Counted from the first letter of the stretch, positions 1-10,720 are shown. The stretch: 29,909 bases of DNA from Gnetum montanum (GCA_015680685.1 MNCI01009462.1:265304-295212), one strand, 5' to 3'. Numbers and translations: made by a program. Notes: generated by a model from the sequence alone, not told the origin.

Positions 1-242
1 AATGCTCCCCCCACTGGGGGAATGGGTCAACGTCGTTCGAAGGAGTACCTGGACCAGATAGTGCAATGCACCGCCGTCCCCCGCTGAGGAGACTGGCTGC
101 ACCCCTGTGGTCCGTGAGGGGGAGGGACGCCTAGGCCGCCCGACCACGTCCCGCTCTAGAGGTCGACAGGCCTAGCATCACATCGACTTGGGTCAACAAC
201 AGAATTACGGGAGTTCTACCAGCGCCACCCATCTGGTTGCAC
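1..242 (+). other. CpG-rich segment upstream of LINE ORF2
   Basis: This GC- and CpG-rich stretch lies directly before the LINE endonuclease start and has the same composition as it. Roughly two dozen CpG dinucleotides occur in the first 440 bases, against very few in the following kilobases. It could be the end of ORF1 or the ORF1-ORF2 spacer of the same LINE. No frame is open throughout and no ORF1 zinc-knuckle motif is visible, so the assignment rests on adjacency and composition. Confidence 0.4.
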
Positions 243-467
243 ATGAAGATTCTCAGTTGGAATTGCAGGGGGCAGGGTGCCCCCTATAAACGAAATACCC
301 TGCGCAGTATTGTCCGAGAGGAAAATTGTAACGTGGTCTGTCTCCAGGAAACCAAGTTGCAGGCTGCGGAATCCAGTCACCTCCAGTGGACGGACTGGAC
401 CACATACCTGCACCCCAGCCAGGGCCGGGCTGGCGGCCTGGCCATTCTTGTACTATCACAACTTTAA
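243..467 (+). pseudogene. LINE (L1-type) ORF2 fragment, N-terminal AP-endonuclease
   Basis: This is the start of a non-LTR retrotransposon ORF2, whose apurinic-like endonuclease nicks target DNA to prime reverse transcription. The ATG at 243 opens MKILSWNCRG, the usual plant L1 ORF2 start with the metal-site Asn. VVCLQETK follows, carrying the catalytic Glu. A GRAGGLAI segment matches the family's S-x-GRSGGLA block. About 70 residues remain of an ORF2 that normally exceeds 1000. After GGLAILV the reading loses family resemblance and stops at 467, where composition also changes abruptly to AT-rich DNA. The rest of the endonuclease, the reverse transcriptase and the poly(A) tail are absent. Family identity is secure; the cause of the break is not visible. 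Confidence 0.85.
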
Positions 468-2359
468 TTGCAACTTTTTTAATGGTTTTGGCTGGTTGTA
501 TGATAAGAGAAGCAGATTTATGGGATTTTTTAATGTAAGAAAAACAAGTAAAAGAAATAATTTCTTAAATTACTTAAATAAAAGAAACATAAAATAAAAT
601 AAAATGTACCTATAATATGAAATTATAAAATGAAATTAAAACATACAGAACTCTTGAAGAAGATTGACTCTACCAGTGTCCTTAGCAACAATACTAAATT
701 GATGAGCTAGGAAAAATTCATTGATAGATACCTTTAAAATTTATTTTTCTTTCTTTCATTGTAGAGATTATCACCTTGTCTATGACTGTTTTGTAAGTCA
801 TATCCATGGAGAAATGGTTTTAAAGTCAAAAGATTATTAAGATAATAAATAATTAGAATTAAATCCAATTAAATTTCACACTTATGACTGCCACTCATAA
901 GTATAATCATAAATTTTCATCCTAGCTTCTAATATTAATTTCAAAAATGAAAATGAATAATTAAATCAAAATGAAGTTATAAATAATAATTTAGGATCAC
1001 AAGGGAGACTTTGCTTGATTTGCAATTCTACCTTGTTTTTTTTCACCATGTGATAACTCAAATAGCCGATTGATGGACTTTAAGAATTTCCACAAGGCTT
1101 AATAGATCCTTAACATAAATCACAAGAACAATTGATCTAAATTTGATGTGGAATTTATTAGGTATCAATTCCTTCTTTCCCTTATGTTCTCTCAAAATGT
1201 ATATTCTCCATGCTTCTCTTCTTCAAGGAAGATGAAAATAATAATAATATTAATTTCCTCTACCATTCTCATGGTGTGGGATGTATTATTTATACTCCCA
1301 AATGTTTAAAAATGATCAAATCAATCATGGTTCGATAGGATACTGATCTATGATTATAGGGATAAATACTAATATTAACATTTTAATTCACAAAATTAAA
1401 TTTTGTGCACAATCTTTTGGTTAATGGGGGAGAGAGATAGTAGTGGCAACATTGGGATCATGATCTTTGTTTATCACAAGACTTTCTAGTGTTTGGATCT
1501 CATGCATAGGCACCAACTACTACTACTGATCATGCTAATGTTGATGCAAACTACTACCTACTGCCCTTAGTATGCCATGTACTTACTGTCATTACCACCT
1601 ACTACTGCCTCATGTGCACTACTATTGTTACTACTGGAAAGTCTCACTCACCTACTCTAATCTACCTGTTGTTGCTGCATCACACACACTATTGGATATC
1701 ATTACTGCCTACATCAACTATGCATGGAGACACCTATCCTCATTGTGGTAGTCGAGGTGCAATAGATGTCATGCTAACTTATCCCCCAATTGTGATCAAT
1801 GATGCACCAAATTCACTACCCATTTGATGTCACACAAGGTCAAAAAACTATAGCATTGAGCTCTCATGCGATCGGTGTAACCATAGAGGATGTACCATTT
1901 GCACACCACACAAATGCCAGAGTTCCATGTTTGACAACTAGGGGTGGCATGCTAGTGGTCATTGATGATGGCTAGGGAACCATTATTAGTGTCCTTGACA
2001 CAGGCCTTGATTAAGAGCTAAGATAGCCACAAAGAGACTCAAACAAACATGGAAGCTAGTGATGGTGGTAGCAATAGAAGAGCCATTATCTTTGGAATCA
2101 TGCATGATTGGTGGTGGGGATGCCCTAACCTTATTAAACTATAATGCTTATGTAAATAATATTTATATAGTTTATATAATATATAGAATTATATATATAC
2201 ATATATGTATTAATATATAATCATATTAAAATAAATAAATAAACTAATTCTTATCATTATTAAATAATCATTAATTGAGCAAATATATTTAAATAAAATC
2301 AATTTAATTACATACATTTTATGAAGATATTTATTTTAAAAATTGTATGAATTTTAAGG
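468..2359. other. AT-rich region with no recognisable gene
   Basis: No convincing coding sequence, RNA gene or element end was found. The stretch at about 1500-1690 is rich in ACT/CTA triplets, and 2150-2350 is almost pure A+T with TATATA runs. A 19-bp palindrome lies at 1389-1407. The reading frame at 1612-1827 is short, has no family resemblance and is not treated as a gene. Part of this DNA may be decayed LTR sequence, but no boundary could be fixed. Confidence 0.5.
1389..1407. repeat. Perfect 19-bp palindrome
   Basis: CACAAAATTAAATTTTGTG has two 9-bp arms around a single central A. It lies in AT-rich DNA, so chance is a reasonable explanation. Confidence 0.5.
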
Positions 2360-4578
2360 TTCATCAAAAGGCTTCTTAAGGATCAGAGGAGGTGGTACCC
2401 ATATGATGAAGGGCTCTTTTGGCATTGTGTTTTGGGATTGTGATGGCACTTTGATGACAAATGGTTTCCTAGGGGATTAGACTATTTGGTTTCCATGAAT
2501 GATGCTATGATATAGCAATTGTTATTAGCACTTGAAGAGTTGGGCTCATACACTACCAACTCTCCATAGGTTATCATCTTCTGGAGGTCATCCTTTAATG
2601 CTAGGAAAAAATTGGTGTCATGACCAACCATTTGATGATAATGGTAATACCTATTTATCTTAAGGTACCTTGGTAGCTTAAGGTCATCTTTGGTAGCTAT
2701 CATTGTATCTCTAACTATGTCACAAAGATTTTCATACCTCTTATGAGCCTCTTCAAATAGTTTCTTATGTTGTATATGGTCATCTTTAGGAAACTATTCC
2801 ATAGGCTCAAAAGGCTTCATAGGCAACCTAGTATACTAAGACCTATTCTTACATCCAAAGTTTGGTCTTGATTGATTTGGAGTGTAGGAAGTGGATGGTT
2901 GTGATGAGTCAAGGGATGCATTGTGAGGTGGTGATCCTCACCTTTCTACCTATTTTGTCTCATTTTCTAATGTAGCCATGGTTGTATGTTTTTATCTATT
3001 TTTATTACTACCTCTTCTTGAATGTTGATTTTTATAGGCCACATGGGATAGGTTGCTTGCCTTAGCTACCTCCTCAATGTTCATAATTTGTGAGAATGCT
3101 TAGCTTAGTGACTAAGGCTCTAGGTAGTATAGCTTTGACTTGATAAAGTTATTTACTACTCCATTGTAAATGCCTAAGAGGTGAGTTTCAAAAATAGGCT
3201 TTGGAATCTTATTGAGAGTTGAGTTCCACCTTTGAATGAATCTTTTGACCAGTCCAAGTGGCCCCTACCTCATCTTCATCAATTGATCCAATGTGACATC
3301 TAGCTTCAAGTTGTATCTAAAGTGGTCAAAAAATTGGCTAATCAGGTCTTCAAGGAAAGAGATAGAACATTGAGGCATGGTTCAATATCAATCTAGAGCC
3401 TTACCCTTGAGAGAAATGGGAAAAATCCTCAATACCATATGAGGACAAGCTTGTAGAAAGAGGCACTCACACCAGAAGGTTACTAGATGTGCATTGGAAT
3501 CCCATTTACCATTATATTTGGTGAAGTTTGGAATAGGCAAGCTTATGGAAAAGGTTTCTTGTGGCATCATAGGATTATAGGATCATTCTAATATAAATCA
3601 AGAACCTTGATTATCTAAGTTATGTTGGCCTTAAGTTTTTGAAATTCTTCATTAAGGTCTTGGATCATTTGGAAGTATTGATTCAAGCCTTGAAGCATCC
3701 CCATGGTCTATGGTGTTTGTGTTAATGGTTGATGAGGAAGTTGAAAGGATTGTGGTTGAGAGACTTGTGGCCTCATGATAAGCTATGGTTTTAAAGGGAG
3801 AGGTTGGATTATGGTTGTCATAGGTAGGCTAAAGAAGGAAAAGAATGTTTGTGCTAGAACTTGAGGCACAAAGGGAAAAATGGGGTATGAGAAGCTTATG
3901 TTGTTTGGGGTCCTAATGAGGGTTCCATTGGCATGACAAAGGGAGACAATGAGGTAGACATCACCATGGCTAGATGAAAAAAGTTAGGTTATGTGGAAAA
4001 GGATACCAAAGAGAACAAGGAGGTAGATTGAGATATATGTTGTGTATGGTATGTGGTGATGATGGATGTGGACCTAAACATGGTAGGATGGATAGGAGGA
4101 AAGTTGGATTGAGGTATTTGTTCCATTGATAAGGTAAGAAATATGGAGTTGGGTGTGATTTTTTGGGAATCTAGAAATTGGAAAAGACTTTCAATGAAGG
4201 TGTCTGGCTCCTACTCGGCCTCAAACTCATCTTCTTCCTCTTGCCGATGCCTTGAGCTAATTTCCTCACTAAACTCATCAACCTCTATGAGCTGTGTGAG
4301 CATTTGCATATAGAAGTCAATGAGGGGGATTTGGTCATAGGGGGATGATATGTATTCTTTCCCATCCCAATGTATAATTTCAAATTGATTCTTAGCATTA
4401 GATTTGGAGCATAGTATTAATAGACCAACTTGCATCTTAGCACAAAGGAAGTTGTAGAATTCCTCATTAATAATTGCAAAATTTGGGTTTTTGACCTTTG
4501 CGTAAGAGATTATCTTCAATCTATGACCGTAGGGTCTTTTAGATCATAGACATGAATTGCATCTTGGTTGGATGTCAT
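2360..4578 (-). pseudogene. Ty3/gypsy-like gag, copy A (decayed)
   Basis: This is a retrotransposon capsid/nucleocapsid gene read leftwards. The likely start is the ATG at 4578, whose first codons (MTSNQDA) match the start of copy B (MTSS). A frameshift soon follows, and the N-terminal reading resumes at 4519-4211, ending in a Glu-rich stretch. The central part, about 3570-3000, has the Ty3 gag capsid pattern: a YNGKWDSNAHL segment, then LRIFPISLKGKALD, then a D-x-TLDQLMKMR / GPLGLVKRFIQRWN block. Near 2640-2580 the reading YYHYHQMVGHDTN resembles the CxYHxxxGHDT nucleocapsid segment of Tat-like elements, with Tyr in place of Cys. Several internal stops are TAG. No protease or reverse transcriptase follows. 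Sequence relatedness to copy B (12696-15597) fades near 2360. Confidence 0.75.
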
Positions 4579-5318
4579 GTTTGTCAAGTTAAGGGGTAGG
4601 ATGGTTGATCAAAGTAAAGACATTGTTATGGTGCTAAAAATGACTTGAAAAGGTTACAACAGGTGGAAAAAGTGAAAATTCCAATATGTGGAATTTTAAA
4701 AATAGTTGAAAGAAGCAAAAATAGCTTAAAACAAATCATTTATGATAAATGGTAAGTGGGGTGTTAGGAGGGTATACTCCTTTACCAAAATTGGAAAGAT
4801 GGAAAAGGTAATATCAAGCCTCACCAACGTTGGCCTTCCTAGCTATACATACACTGAGTGTAGTAGGGGGAAAGGTAGGGGGTGAGATGGGGAGATCTCA
4901 CACCCTCTTAGCTAATGTTGGTGAAGGAGGGATTAATTTTGGTAAGTACTATTTTAGTTAAAAAACCAAAGTGGAAACTTTAATTTTTAGAAAGGTGAGG
5001 GCTTTTCTTATGAGAATTAGCAATGTTAATCCTGCTGGAAAAAAATCATAGTAGGGGGGTTAAGGGTAACATTCACATTGAGGGGGGTATGACACCCACC
5101 CATGCTAGCTTTAAAAATTTCCACCAACTATTATGAAATTTTACCAAAATTCAAATACCCATGTTTGGGGGGTATGATACCCACTCTGGCTTCAGAAAAT
5201 TTTCAACAACTATTGTGAACTTTCTTAAAGCCCAAACACCCACATTGGGGTCTTGGAGGTAAAAAGAAGGGTAGAAAAACAATGGTAGATTAGTATAGGC
5301 AAAGAACTTGGGTGGAGG
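4579..5318 (-). other. 5' untranslated internal region of gypsy-like copy A
   Basis: This lies between the primer-binding-site candidate and the gag start, in the same position as 15598-16394 in copy B. Recurrent phrases such as GGGGGGTATGA with ACCCAC occur at 5080-5100 and 5165-5180. No coding sequence was recognised. Confidence 0.5.
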
Positions 5319-5335
5319 TCCTCCTTCTAGTGTCA
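5319..5335 (-). promoter_or_regulatory. Candidate primer binding site, copy A
   Basis: Read on the minus strand, this is TGACACTAGAAGGAGGA, a few bases after the proposed LTR end. Copy B has TGGTACTAGAAGGAGGA at the same place. Both could derive from a TGGCGC-type start by loss of CpG. Which tRNA it would pair with was not determined. Confidence 0.4.
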
Positions 5336-5388
5336 TAAAACTATAGTGACTAAAAAATTTGATTATTGGAAAATCAAAAATCTCAGTG

Positions 5389-6475
5389 CAATAGCTTTAA
5401 CTCTGAATCTCAAGGGTCTCTAAAAACGGGAATTCAAGGTGCCTGGATGGTTCGGTGCACATAGGAACTTAGAAAAGATAAAATGTGGATAGGAAAAGAA
5501 AAATGCAATGTAGGTTTGAGAAAATAAATACATTGAAATGGAATGGATAAATCTATTTTGCACATAAATAGAACTATAAATTTTATTTTGAAAGAAATAA
5601 AGAATGGTTTAAGAAATGTGTACAAAAATATGCATAGGATAGAAGGGGGATTCACTTCAATGAGGGCTTGGAATCCATTACACCATGATCCAAATTCTCC
5701 ACAACTTCCAATGCTTTTGAACCTTTGCTGCTCCTTGCACTAAATCTATAAGGGGGGTAACAATTGCTATGAGGAATAAAAATTACTATGGGGAATAAAA
5801 ATTTCTATAGGGGGATTACAGTTGCCCAAAAAGGGGGTTCCATGTTGGGCATTCAAGAGCCTTTGTATGTGTTCAAAGATTTTGAATGCAAAAATTCTTG
5901 CCAAGAATTCCAAAGTGTGTGAGTGCAAATCTTAGCATAAAAACTTTAACCTTGAATCCTTAAGGCCTCCAAAAAATGGGATTTAGGGTGCCCTAAATGG
6001 TCTAGTAGATCACCTAGGGACTTATAAATTGCAAAACATGGGTAGGAAAATAAAAATACAATATAGATTTGAGAAAATAAATGCATTGAAATGGAACAAA
6101 TAAATCTATCTTGCAAATAAACAAAATTATAAACTTTATTTGAAAGAAATAAAGAATGGTTCAATAAATGTGTAAAAAAATGTGCCTAGGGTAGTAAGGG
6201 GATTTCACTTTAGTGGGGGCTTGGAATCTTTTTCTGCATGATTTGAATGCTTCACAACTCCTAATACTTTTGAAACTTTTTTGCTCCTTGCACTAGATCT
6301 ATAGGGGGTGTTATAGGAAGGTGTAAAAATTACTATAAGGGATAACAATTTTTATGGGGGGTAACAATTGCTCAAAAAGATGGTTCTATACTAGGAATTC
6401 AATAGGCTTTGTGTGTGTTTAAAGCTCTTGAATGCAAACATGCTTGCAAAAAATTCCAAAGTGTGTGAGTGCAAA
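5389..6475. repeat. Tandem duplication, about 546-bp period, inside LTR2
   Basis: Two units, about 5389-5930 and 5935-6475, align through their whole length at an offset of 546. Shared phrases include GGTTTGAGAAAATAAATACA versus GATTTGAGAAAATAAATGCA, AAAGAAATAAAGAATGGTT, and AATTCCAAAGTGTGTGAGTG at both right ends. The units have diverged clearly, so the duplication is old. The equivalent DNA at 16467-16930 is single-copy. Confidence 0.85.
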
Positions 6476-6482
6476 GGGGGAT

Positions 6483-6487
6483 AGAAC
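6483..6487. repeat. Target-site duplication, left (agaac)
   Basis: AGAAC directly precedes the copia 5' LTR. GGAAC directly follows the 3' LTR at 12064-12068. One of the five bases differs, as expected for an old insertion. Confidence 0.7.
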
Positions 6488-7590
6488 TATGAATCCTTTG
6501 GTGTGTCAAAATGATAAGAAAAATGAAGAACAAAGCTGCTTGTGTAGTTGTGTGATTCTTATGCTTGCAAGCCAAGTACTTGGGTCAAGACAAGAAAGAT
6601 TGTGGGAGTTTGATGAACATGAACAAGGAAAAAAGAATTGTCTTGGTAGAATTGAAGTGAACTTAGATAAAGACATCTTTAAGAAATAGTAGATGTCTTC
6701 ACCATAGAAAGATGTCTTTGTAGATTGTAGGCTAGATTCAAAAAGACATCTTCCATAAGATAAAGACATCTCTCATCAAACAAAGACATCTTCCTAGAAT
6801 AAAGACTTTAGAAATATGTCCTTCCCAGACAAATGACATCTTCCCAAAATGGAAGCCAAATTCAAAAAAAGCATCTTAGGCACTAAGAAGACATCTTCCA
6901 TGATCATTAGTGATCATTGACTAGCGATTGCACAAGTTTCAAGATGGATTTTGAAACATGGTAGCTATAAGAAGACGTCATATGCATTGGAAAAAGAGAA
7001 AGCTTATGTACAATTTTTGTCTAATATTTTTTCTATCATTGTGTTCACTATTTCTCTTCATTGTATCATCATTTCTTCACTGTAAAGGTGTGTTGTACCT
7101 CAAAGTACAAGGATTAGCATACTAAGTTGCATTCATACCTTGTAATTGCTATTCTCCTTATTGCCTTGTAGGGTTGATGTGCTTATTATGAGAAGGCATT
7201 TTACTTGAGCATATTAGAATCCTATGGGATTGAGTGGTTGGTATTGAGGCACAAAATGTTAGCATGGAGCTTAAGTTTGTAAAGGTTGTGGAATCCTAGA
7301 AACCACATTCCAAGCCTAATGGGACCTCGCAGGGTTTAGTGTTTGGTGTTGTGGCACAACACTTTGAAACAAGGCTTGAAGATTACATAGGGTGTGAATC
7401 CTTCAATCATAATTTGAAAGGAACAAAGTTTGAAGGTGTGGTTGTGAACTACCCTCCAAGTGTGGACTACCCAAGTTGGGGAACCATGTTAAAATTAGTG
7501 TGCCCTTGGTATCAAGGAATTGAAAGTTGGTAAACTTATTCATCCCTCCTCTCTCTCCCTCCCATCCTCTTCTAAGTTCAAAAATCCACA
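6488..7590 (+). repeat. Copia 5' LTR (about 1.1 kb)
   Basis: The left edge (TATGAATCCTTTGGTGTGTC) aligns with the 3' LTR start TGTGGACCTTTTGATATGTC. The right edge ends TCCACA just before the primer site. The block at 7330-7560 matches 11815-12040 closely, including GTGTGGACTACCCAAGTTGG. A related LTR of almost the same length lies on the minus strand at 18373-19463. Transcription signals should lie here, but I could not pick one TATA box with confidence. Confidence 0.9.
6669..6980 (+). promoter_or_regulatory. Array of AAGACRTCTT-type motifs in copia U3
   Basis: About nine related copies lie at 6669, 6690, 6708, 6742, 6762, 6782, 6832, 6887 and 6971. They read AAGACATCTT or its reverse complement AAGATGTCTT, several followed by CC. 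The copy at 6971 keeps GACGTC intact. Position in the LTR's U3 half suggests a repeated transcription-factor site. GACGTC is the ACGT-core type bound by plant bZIP proteins; the regulatory role is inferred. Confidence 0.6.
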
Positions 7591-7592
7591 AG

Positions 7593-7604
7593 TGGTATAA
7601 AAGC
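7593..7604 (+). promoter_or_regulatory. Copia primer binding site (initiator-Met tRNA type)
   Basis: TGGTATAAAAGC lies two bases after the LTR end. The usual plant copia primer site, complementary to the 3' end of initiator Met-tRNA, is TGGTATCAGAGC; two bases differ. Confidence 0.8.
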
Positions 7605-8237
7605 TTGATACTCTTACTATCTATATTAATCTTCAAGAGCAAACATGGAAGGGATACTTAACGTTAAATACATCTAGACAAAGAGCCTACTGTACATCAT
7701 CAACTAGTGTGCTCAATTCATTTGTGGCATCTATTATCAAGGCATGTATCTTGTTTCCTTCCTTACATTCAGAAAGTTAGAAAATGATGCATTTAAAGTT
7801 GAAAATTCTTGTGATTATCAAAATGAAACTTCATTTGAAGATAGATATGTGGTATTTTGCCATAACATTCTTTGTTTCCACAATTTTTGCATTCAAGTAA
7901 AATATGCTTTACATGCTATGGAAATAGAAGTCAAAGTTCTTAATGATGAATGCTCTTGTATCAAAAAGGAAAACTCAAACCTTAGCGCTGAGATTCAAAA
8001 ACTAACAAGAATGTTTGAGTAGGTGAAAAATAAAAAAATAAAAAATAATGCTTATCTAGGTTTGAAAAATATCCTAACCCAAAAAAATTGAGATGCTTCT
8101 TTTGCAATAAATATGACCATATTCAAGCTTTTTCCTATCTTAAAATGCATCACCACTCTTGGTCTTTGCAAAACTATCCTAGAAAGTAGACCATGTAGGT
8201 TTGGAGACAAAAAGGAGGGAGGACTAAAAAGAATTCG
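7605..8237 (+). pseudogene. Copia gag remnant with damaged zinc knuckle
   Basis: This is the remnant of the capsid/nucleocapsid gene. An ATG at 7645 lies where gag should begin, but its frame closes after a few codons and the capsid core is largely missing. From about 7744 to 8022 a frame is open and ends in a Lys/Glu-rich, coiled-coil-like stretch (IKKENSNLSAEIQKL), typical of the linker before the nucleocapsid. At 8094-8135 the reading CFFCNKYDHIQAFS keeps the C-x2-C-x4-H spacing of a CCHC knuckle, but its last Cys is Ser. The coding space is much shorter than a complete copia gag, so an internal deletion is likely. Confidence 0.7.
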
Positions 8238-8717
8238 ATGGCTCAATTTACTTTGTCTAGTGACAATGCTAGTACATGGTATATTGATAGTGGGTGTTCA
8301 ATGCACATGATAGGTGAGAAATCCTATTTCACCCATTTCATAGAACACAATTGTGGTATAGTCACTTTTGTAGATGACATGAAAGCACCTATAATAGGTA
8401 TTGGTACCATAGGAGGTAAAGATAAGGGATTACCAACTATAAATAAATTATTTTTCATTGATGGCTTAAAACATAATCTTTTTAATTTAAGTCAACTTTG
8501 TGATTCAAATTTTAATGTTACGTTTTCAAAAGAAAGTTATAGAATACAAAGTTTATCTATTGGAAATTTTTTGATTAAAGGACCTAGAAAAGAAAATATG
8601 TATATCACTATTTTTGGAAATTCTACTAACCTTGAATCCAAGTGTTTAGTAAGTTGTGTAGAAGATACATGTCTTTGGCACAGGAAGCTAGGCTACATAA
8701 ATAAGAAAATTCTCTAG
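8238..8717 (+). pseudogene. Copia aspartic protease and GAG-pre-integrase segment
   Basis: This is the longest open stretch of the copia polyprotein, 159 residues. The protease active site is WYIDSGCSMHM near residues 14-24, with the D-S-G triad of copia proteases. Further on, FFIDGLKHNLFNLSQLCDS is the GAG-pre-integrase block that precedes integrase. The frame ends LWHRKLGYINKKIL, the start of the integrase HHCC zinc domain. There the second His (normally LGH) is Tyr. The TAG at 8715 is a disabling mutation, since homology continues in the same frame. Upstream reading joins from the zinc knuckle, so the first Met is not a true start. Confidence 0.88.
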
Positions 8718-9555
8718 ACCTTGGTATCTAAAGAAATGGTGTGTGGTCTCCCTAAGCTTAAAGATTTCATCCTTAATAAATGTGAATCCTATCAAAAGTA
8801 AAAACAAAAAAGGGTAAGATTTGGTAAGAAATATTGTATTTCTATTTCTTGTCCCTTAGATCTACTTCATATGGATGTGGTTGGTCTAATTCAAACTCTA
8901 ATCTTAGGAAAGAAAAGATATTTTTAGACTATTGTTGATGATTATTCTCACTTTACTTGGGTGGTCTTTTTGTATCACAAAGATGAGGTGTTTGATCATT
9001 TTTTGAGAATTAGAAATCAAATATAGAAAGAAAAAGGATATGGTATTAAAGTTACCAGAAGTGACAATGGAGGTGAGTTAAAAAATATAAAATTTGAATA
9101 GTTTTGTCAAATGAATGGCTATTACATTAGTTCTCTACTGTAAGAACTCCTTAACCAAATGGTGTAGCTGAATAGAAGAACAAAATCTTAAACAATATGG
9201 GGAGAACAATATTAAATGATTGAAGCCTTTGTCATCACTTCTAGGAAAAATCCATCAACACTGCTTGTTATGTGTCCAAAATGTTTTGGTAAGAAGATTT
9301 ACTTCTAAACTCCTTATGAATTATGGATTGGCAAAAAACCTTCAGTAGCTTGTTTTCAGGTTTTTGGTTCAAAATGCTATGTTTTGAATGATAAAGCTAA
9401 CTTGAGAAAGTTTGATACAAAAATCAATCAAGGAATTTTCTTAGGATATTCACTAGTTAGTAGGGCATACAAAGTATTTAACAAAAGAACAAATACAGTG
9501 GAGGAAATCATAAATGTCAAAATAGATGATTATGACATTACTTGTCCTCAATGAT
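8718..9555 (+). pseudogene. Copia integrase (interrupted)
   Basis: Integrase joins the cDNA to host DNA. After the stop, the reading continues TLVSKEMVCGLPKL and a KCESY segment that should be KCxxC, so another zinc ligand is lost. The catalytic core shows LLHMDVVG (first Asp), IVDDYSHFTWVVFLYHKDE, and TRSDNGGEL (second Asp). After a frame change near 9150, PNGVAE carries the catalytic Glu. Later blocks include PYELWIGKKPSVACFQVFGS and a KFDTKINQGIFLGYS segment. Many stops are present, mostly TAG. All three DDE residues can be located but not in one frame. Confidence 0.85.
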
Positions 9556-10720
9556 GATGAATCCAATCCCGTTCAAAAATTATCTAGCCCAAATTTAGTG
9601 TAAGATGATAAAAATTCAAAATCTAGTAGTGATCATGAAGAAGAAGAAAATGATGATGATCAAGAAGTATTCCCACTCTATCAAAAATGACCAGACTTAC
9701 CAAACCTCACTCTCCTAATGATGTAATTTGGGAAGTTCAAGATGGTGTTCATACTAGAAGTCAAATCAAAGAAATGTGTGCCTTTTCTGCATATCTCTCC
9801 AAACTTGAACCAAAAACCTTTAAGGAGGCAAAAAAAGAGGAAGGATGGATTTCTGCTACACAAGACAAAATAATTCAACTTACTTGAAATAATGTACGGG
9901 AATTAACACCTAGGCCCACAAATAAACCTATCATTAGAATAAAATGAATCTTTAGAAACAAGATTGATGATAATGGAAACATCATTGAAAATAAGGCTAG
10001 ATTGGTTGCCAAAGGATACAACCAACAAGAAGGGATGGATATTGATGAAACATTTTCTCCTATTACTAGGCTGGAATATATTAGACTTCTTCTTGCCTAT
10101 GCTAGCATTAACAACAACAAGATCTATCAAATGGATGTCAAAAGTTCCTTCTTAAATGAAACCATATAAGAAGAAGTTTACATTGAACAACCTAAAGGAT
10201 TTGTTGATTCCATCAAGATTGATCATGTCTACAAGATCAAGAAATATGGTCTTAAATAAGCTCCAAGAGCTTGGTATGAAAGGTTTTCTCAACACCTCAC
10301 ATCAAATGGATTTGAAAGAGGTAAAGATGATATTACATTATTTCTTAAAAGAGAAGGTAAATATCTCTTAAGTGTTCAAATCTATGTTGATAATATTACT
10401 TTTGGTGCCACTAATAAAATTCTTTACAAGAAATTTTTTGATTTCATGTAGTCAGAATTTAAAATGAATATGATGGGAGAACTCAAGTACTTTCTTGGGT
10501 TTCAAGTCTATCAAACAACAAATGGAACCTTCTTATGTCAAACTAAATTTGTAAAAGATCTTCTACTCAAATATAGATTGGCTAATATTAAACTTAAAGG
10601 TACTACAATGGCTACAAATTCTAAACTTATTAAGGATGATTAAGGTAAGCTAGTTGATCCCAAGCTTTATAAAGGTGTGATTGATAGTCTTATTTATCTA
10701 ATTGTAACTCAACAAAATAT
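9556..10720 (+). pseudogene. Copia reverse transcriptase and acidic linker
   Basis: An Asp/Glu/Ser-rich linker (HEEEENDDDQE near 9635) separates integrase from RT, as is usual in copia. RT begins near EPKTFKEAKKEEGWI, then KARLVAKGYNQQEG, DETFSPITRLEYIRLLLA and YQMDVKSSFLN, the last with the first catalytic Asp at 10134. APRAWYERF follows a TAA in the position normally held by Gln. The active-site box reads YVDN at 10383-10394; the family has YVDD, so a metal-binding Asp is lost. MGELKYFLGFQV and a KFVKDLLLKY segment complete the domain. Stops occur throughout. Confidence 0.9.

Larger units (their letters stand above)
5342..6487 (-). repeat. Gypsy-like LTR2, proximal part (split by copia insertion)
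   Basis: This is the 3'-ward part, on the minus strand, of the second LTR. It matches 16418-16930 of LTR1: the phrases CCTCCTTCTAG, ATCYYAAGGG and TAAACTTTATT with their surroundings recur in the same order. It contains a 546-bp tandem duplication absent from LTR1. Its right edge is where the copia target duplication begins. The remaining part of this LTR resumes at 12064. Confidence 0.6.

Noticed and set aside
1426-1460. GGGGGAGAGAGAT as a polypurine tract, with TGGCAACATTGGGA as a primer site
   Set aside because: The two signals lie side by side in an order that does not fit one LTR, and no LTR pair was found.
1612-1827. 71-codon open reading on the plus strand
   Set aside because: Its composition reflects CTA/ACT-rich simple sequence, it has no family resemblance, and it lies in a region with no other gene signal.
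1990-2110. GCTAGTGATGGTGG-like phrase shared with about 22590-22650
   Set aside because: The match is short and composed of simple words; no extended alignment could be followed.
6432-6689. 85-codon reading across the left copia LTR edge
   Set aside because: It spans the insertion junction of the copia element, so it cannot be an ancestral gene.
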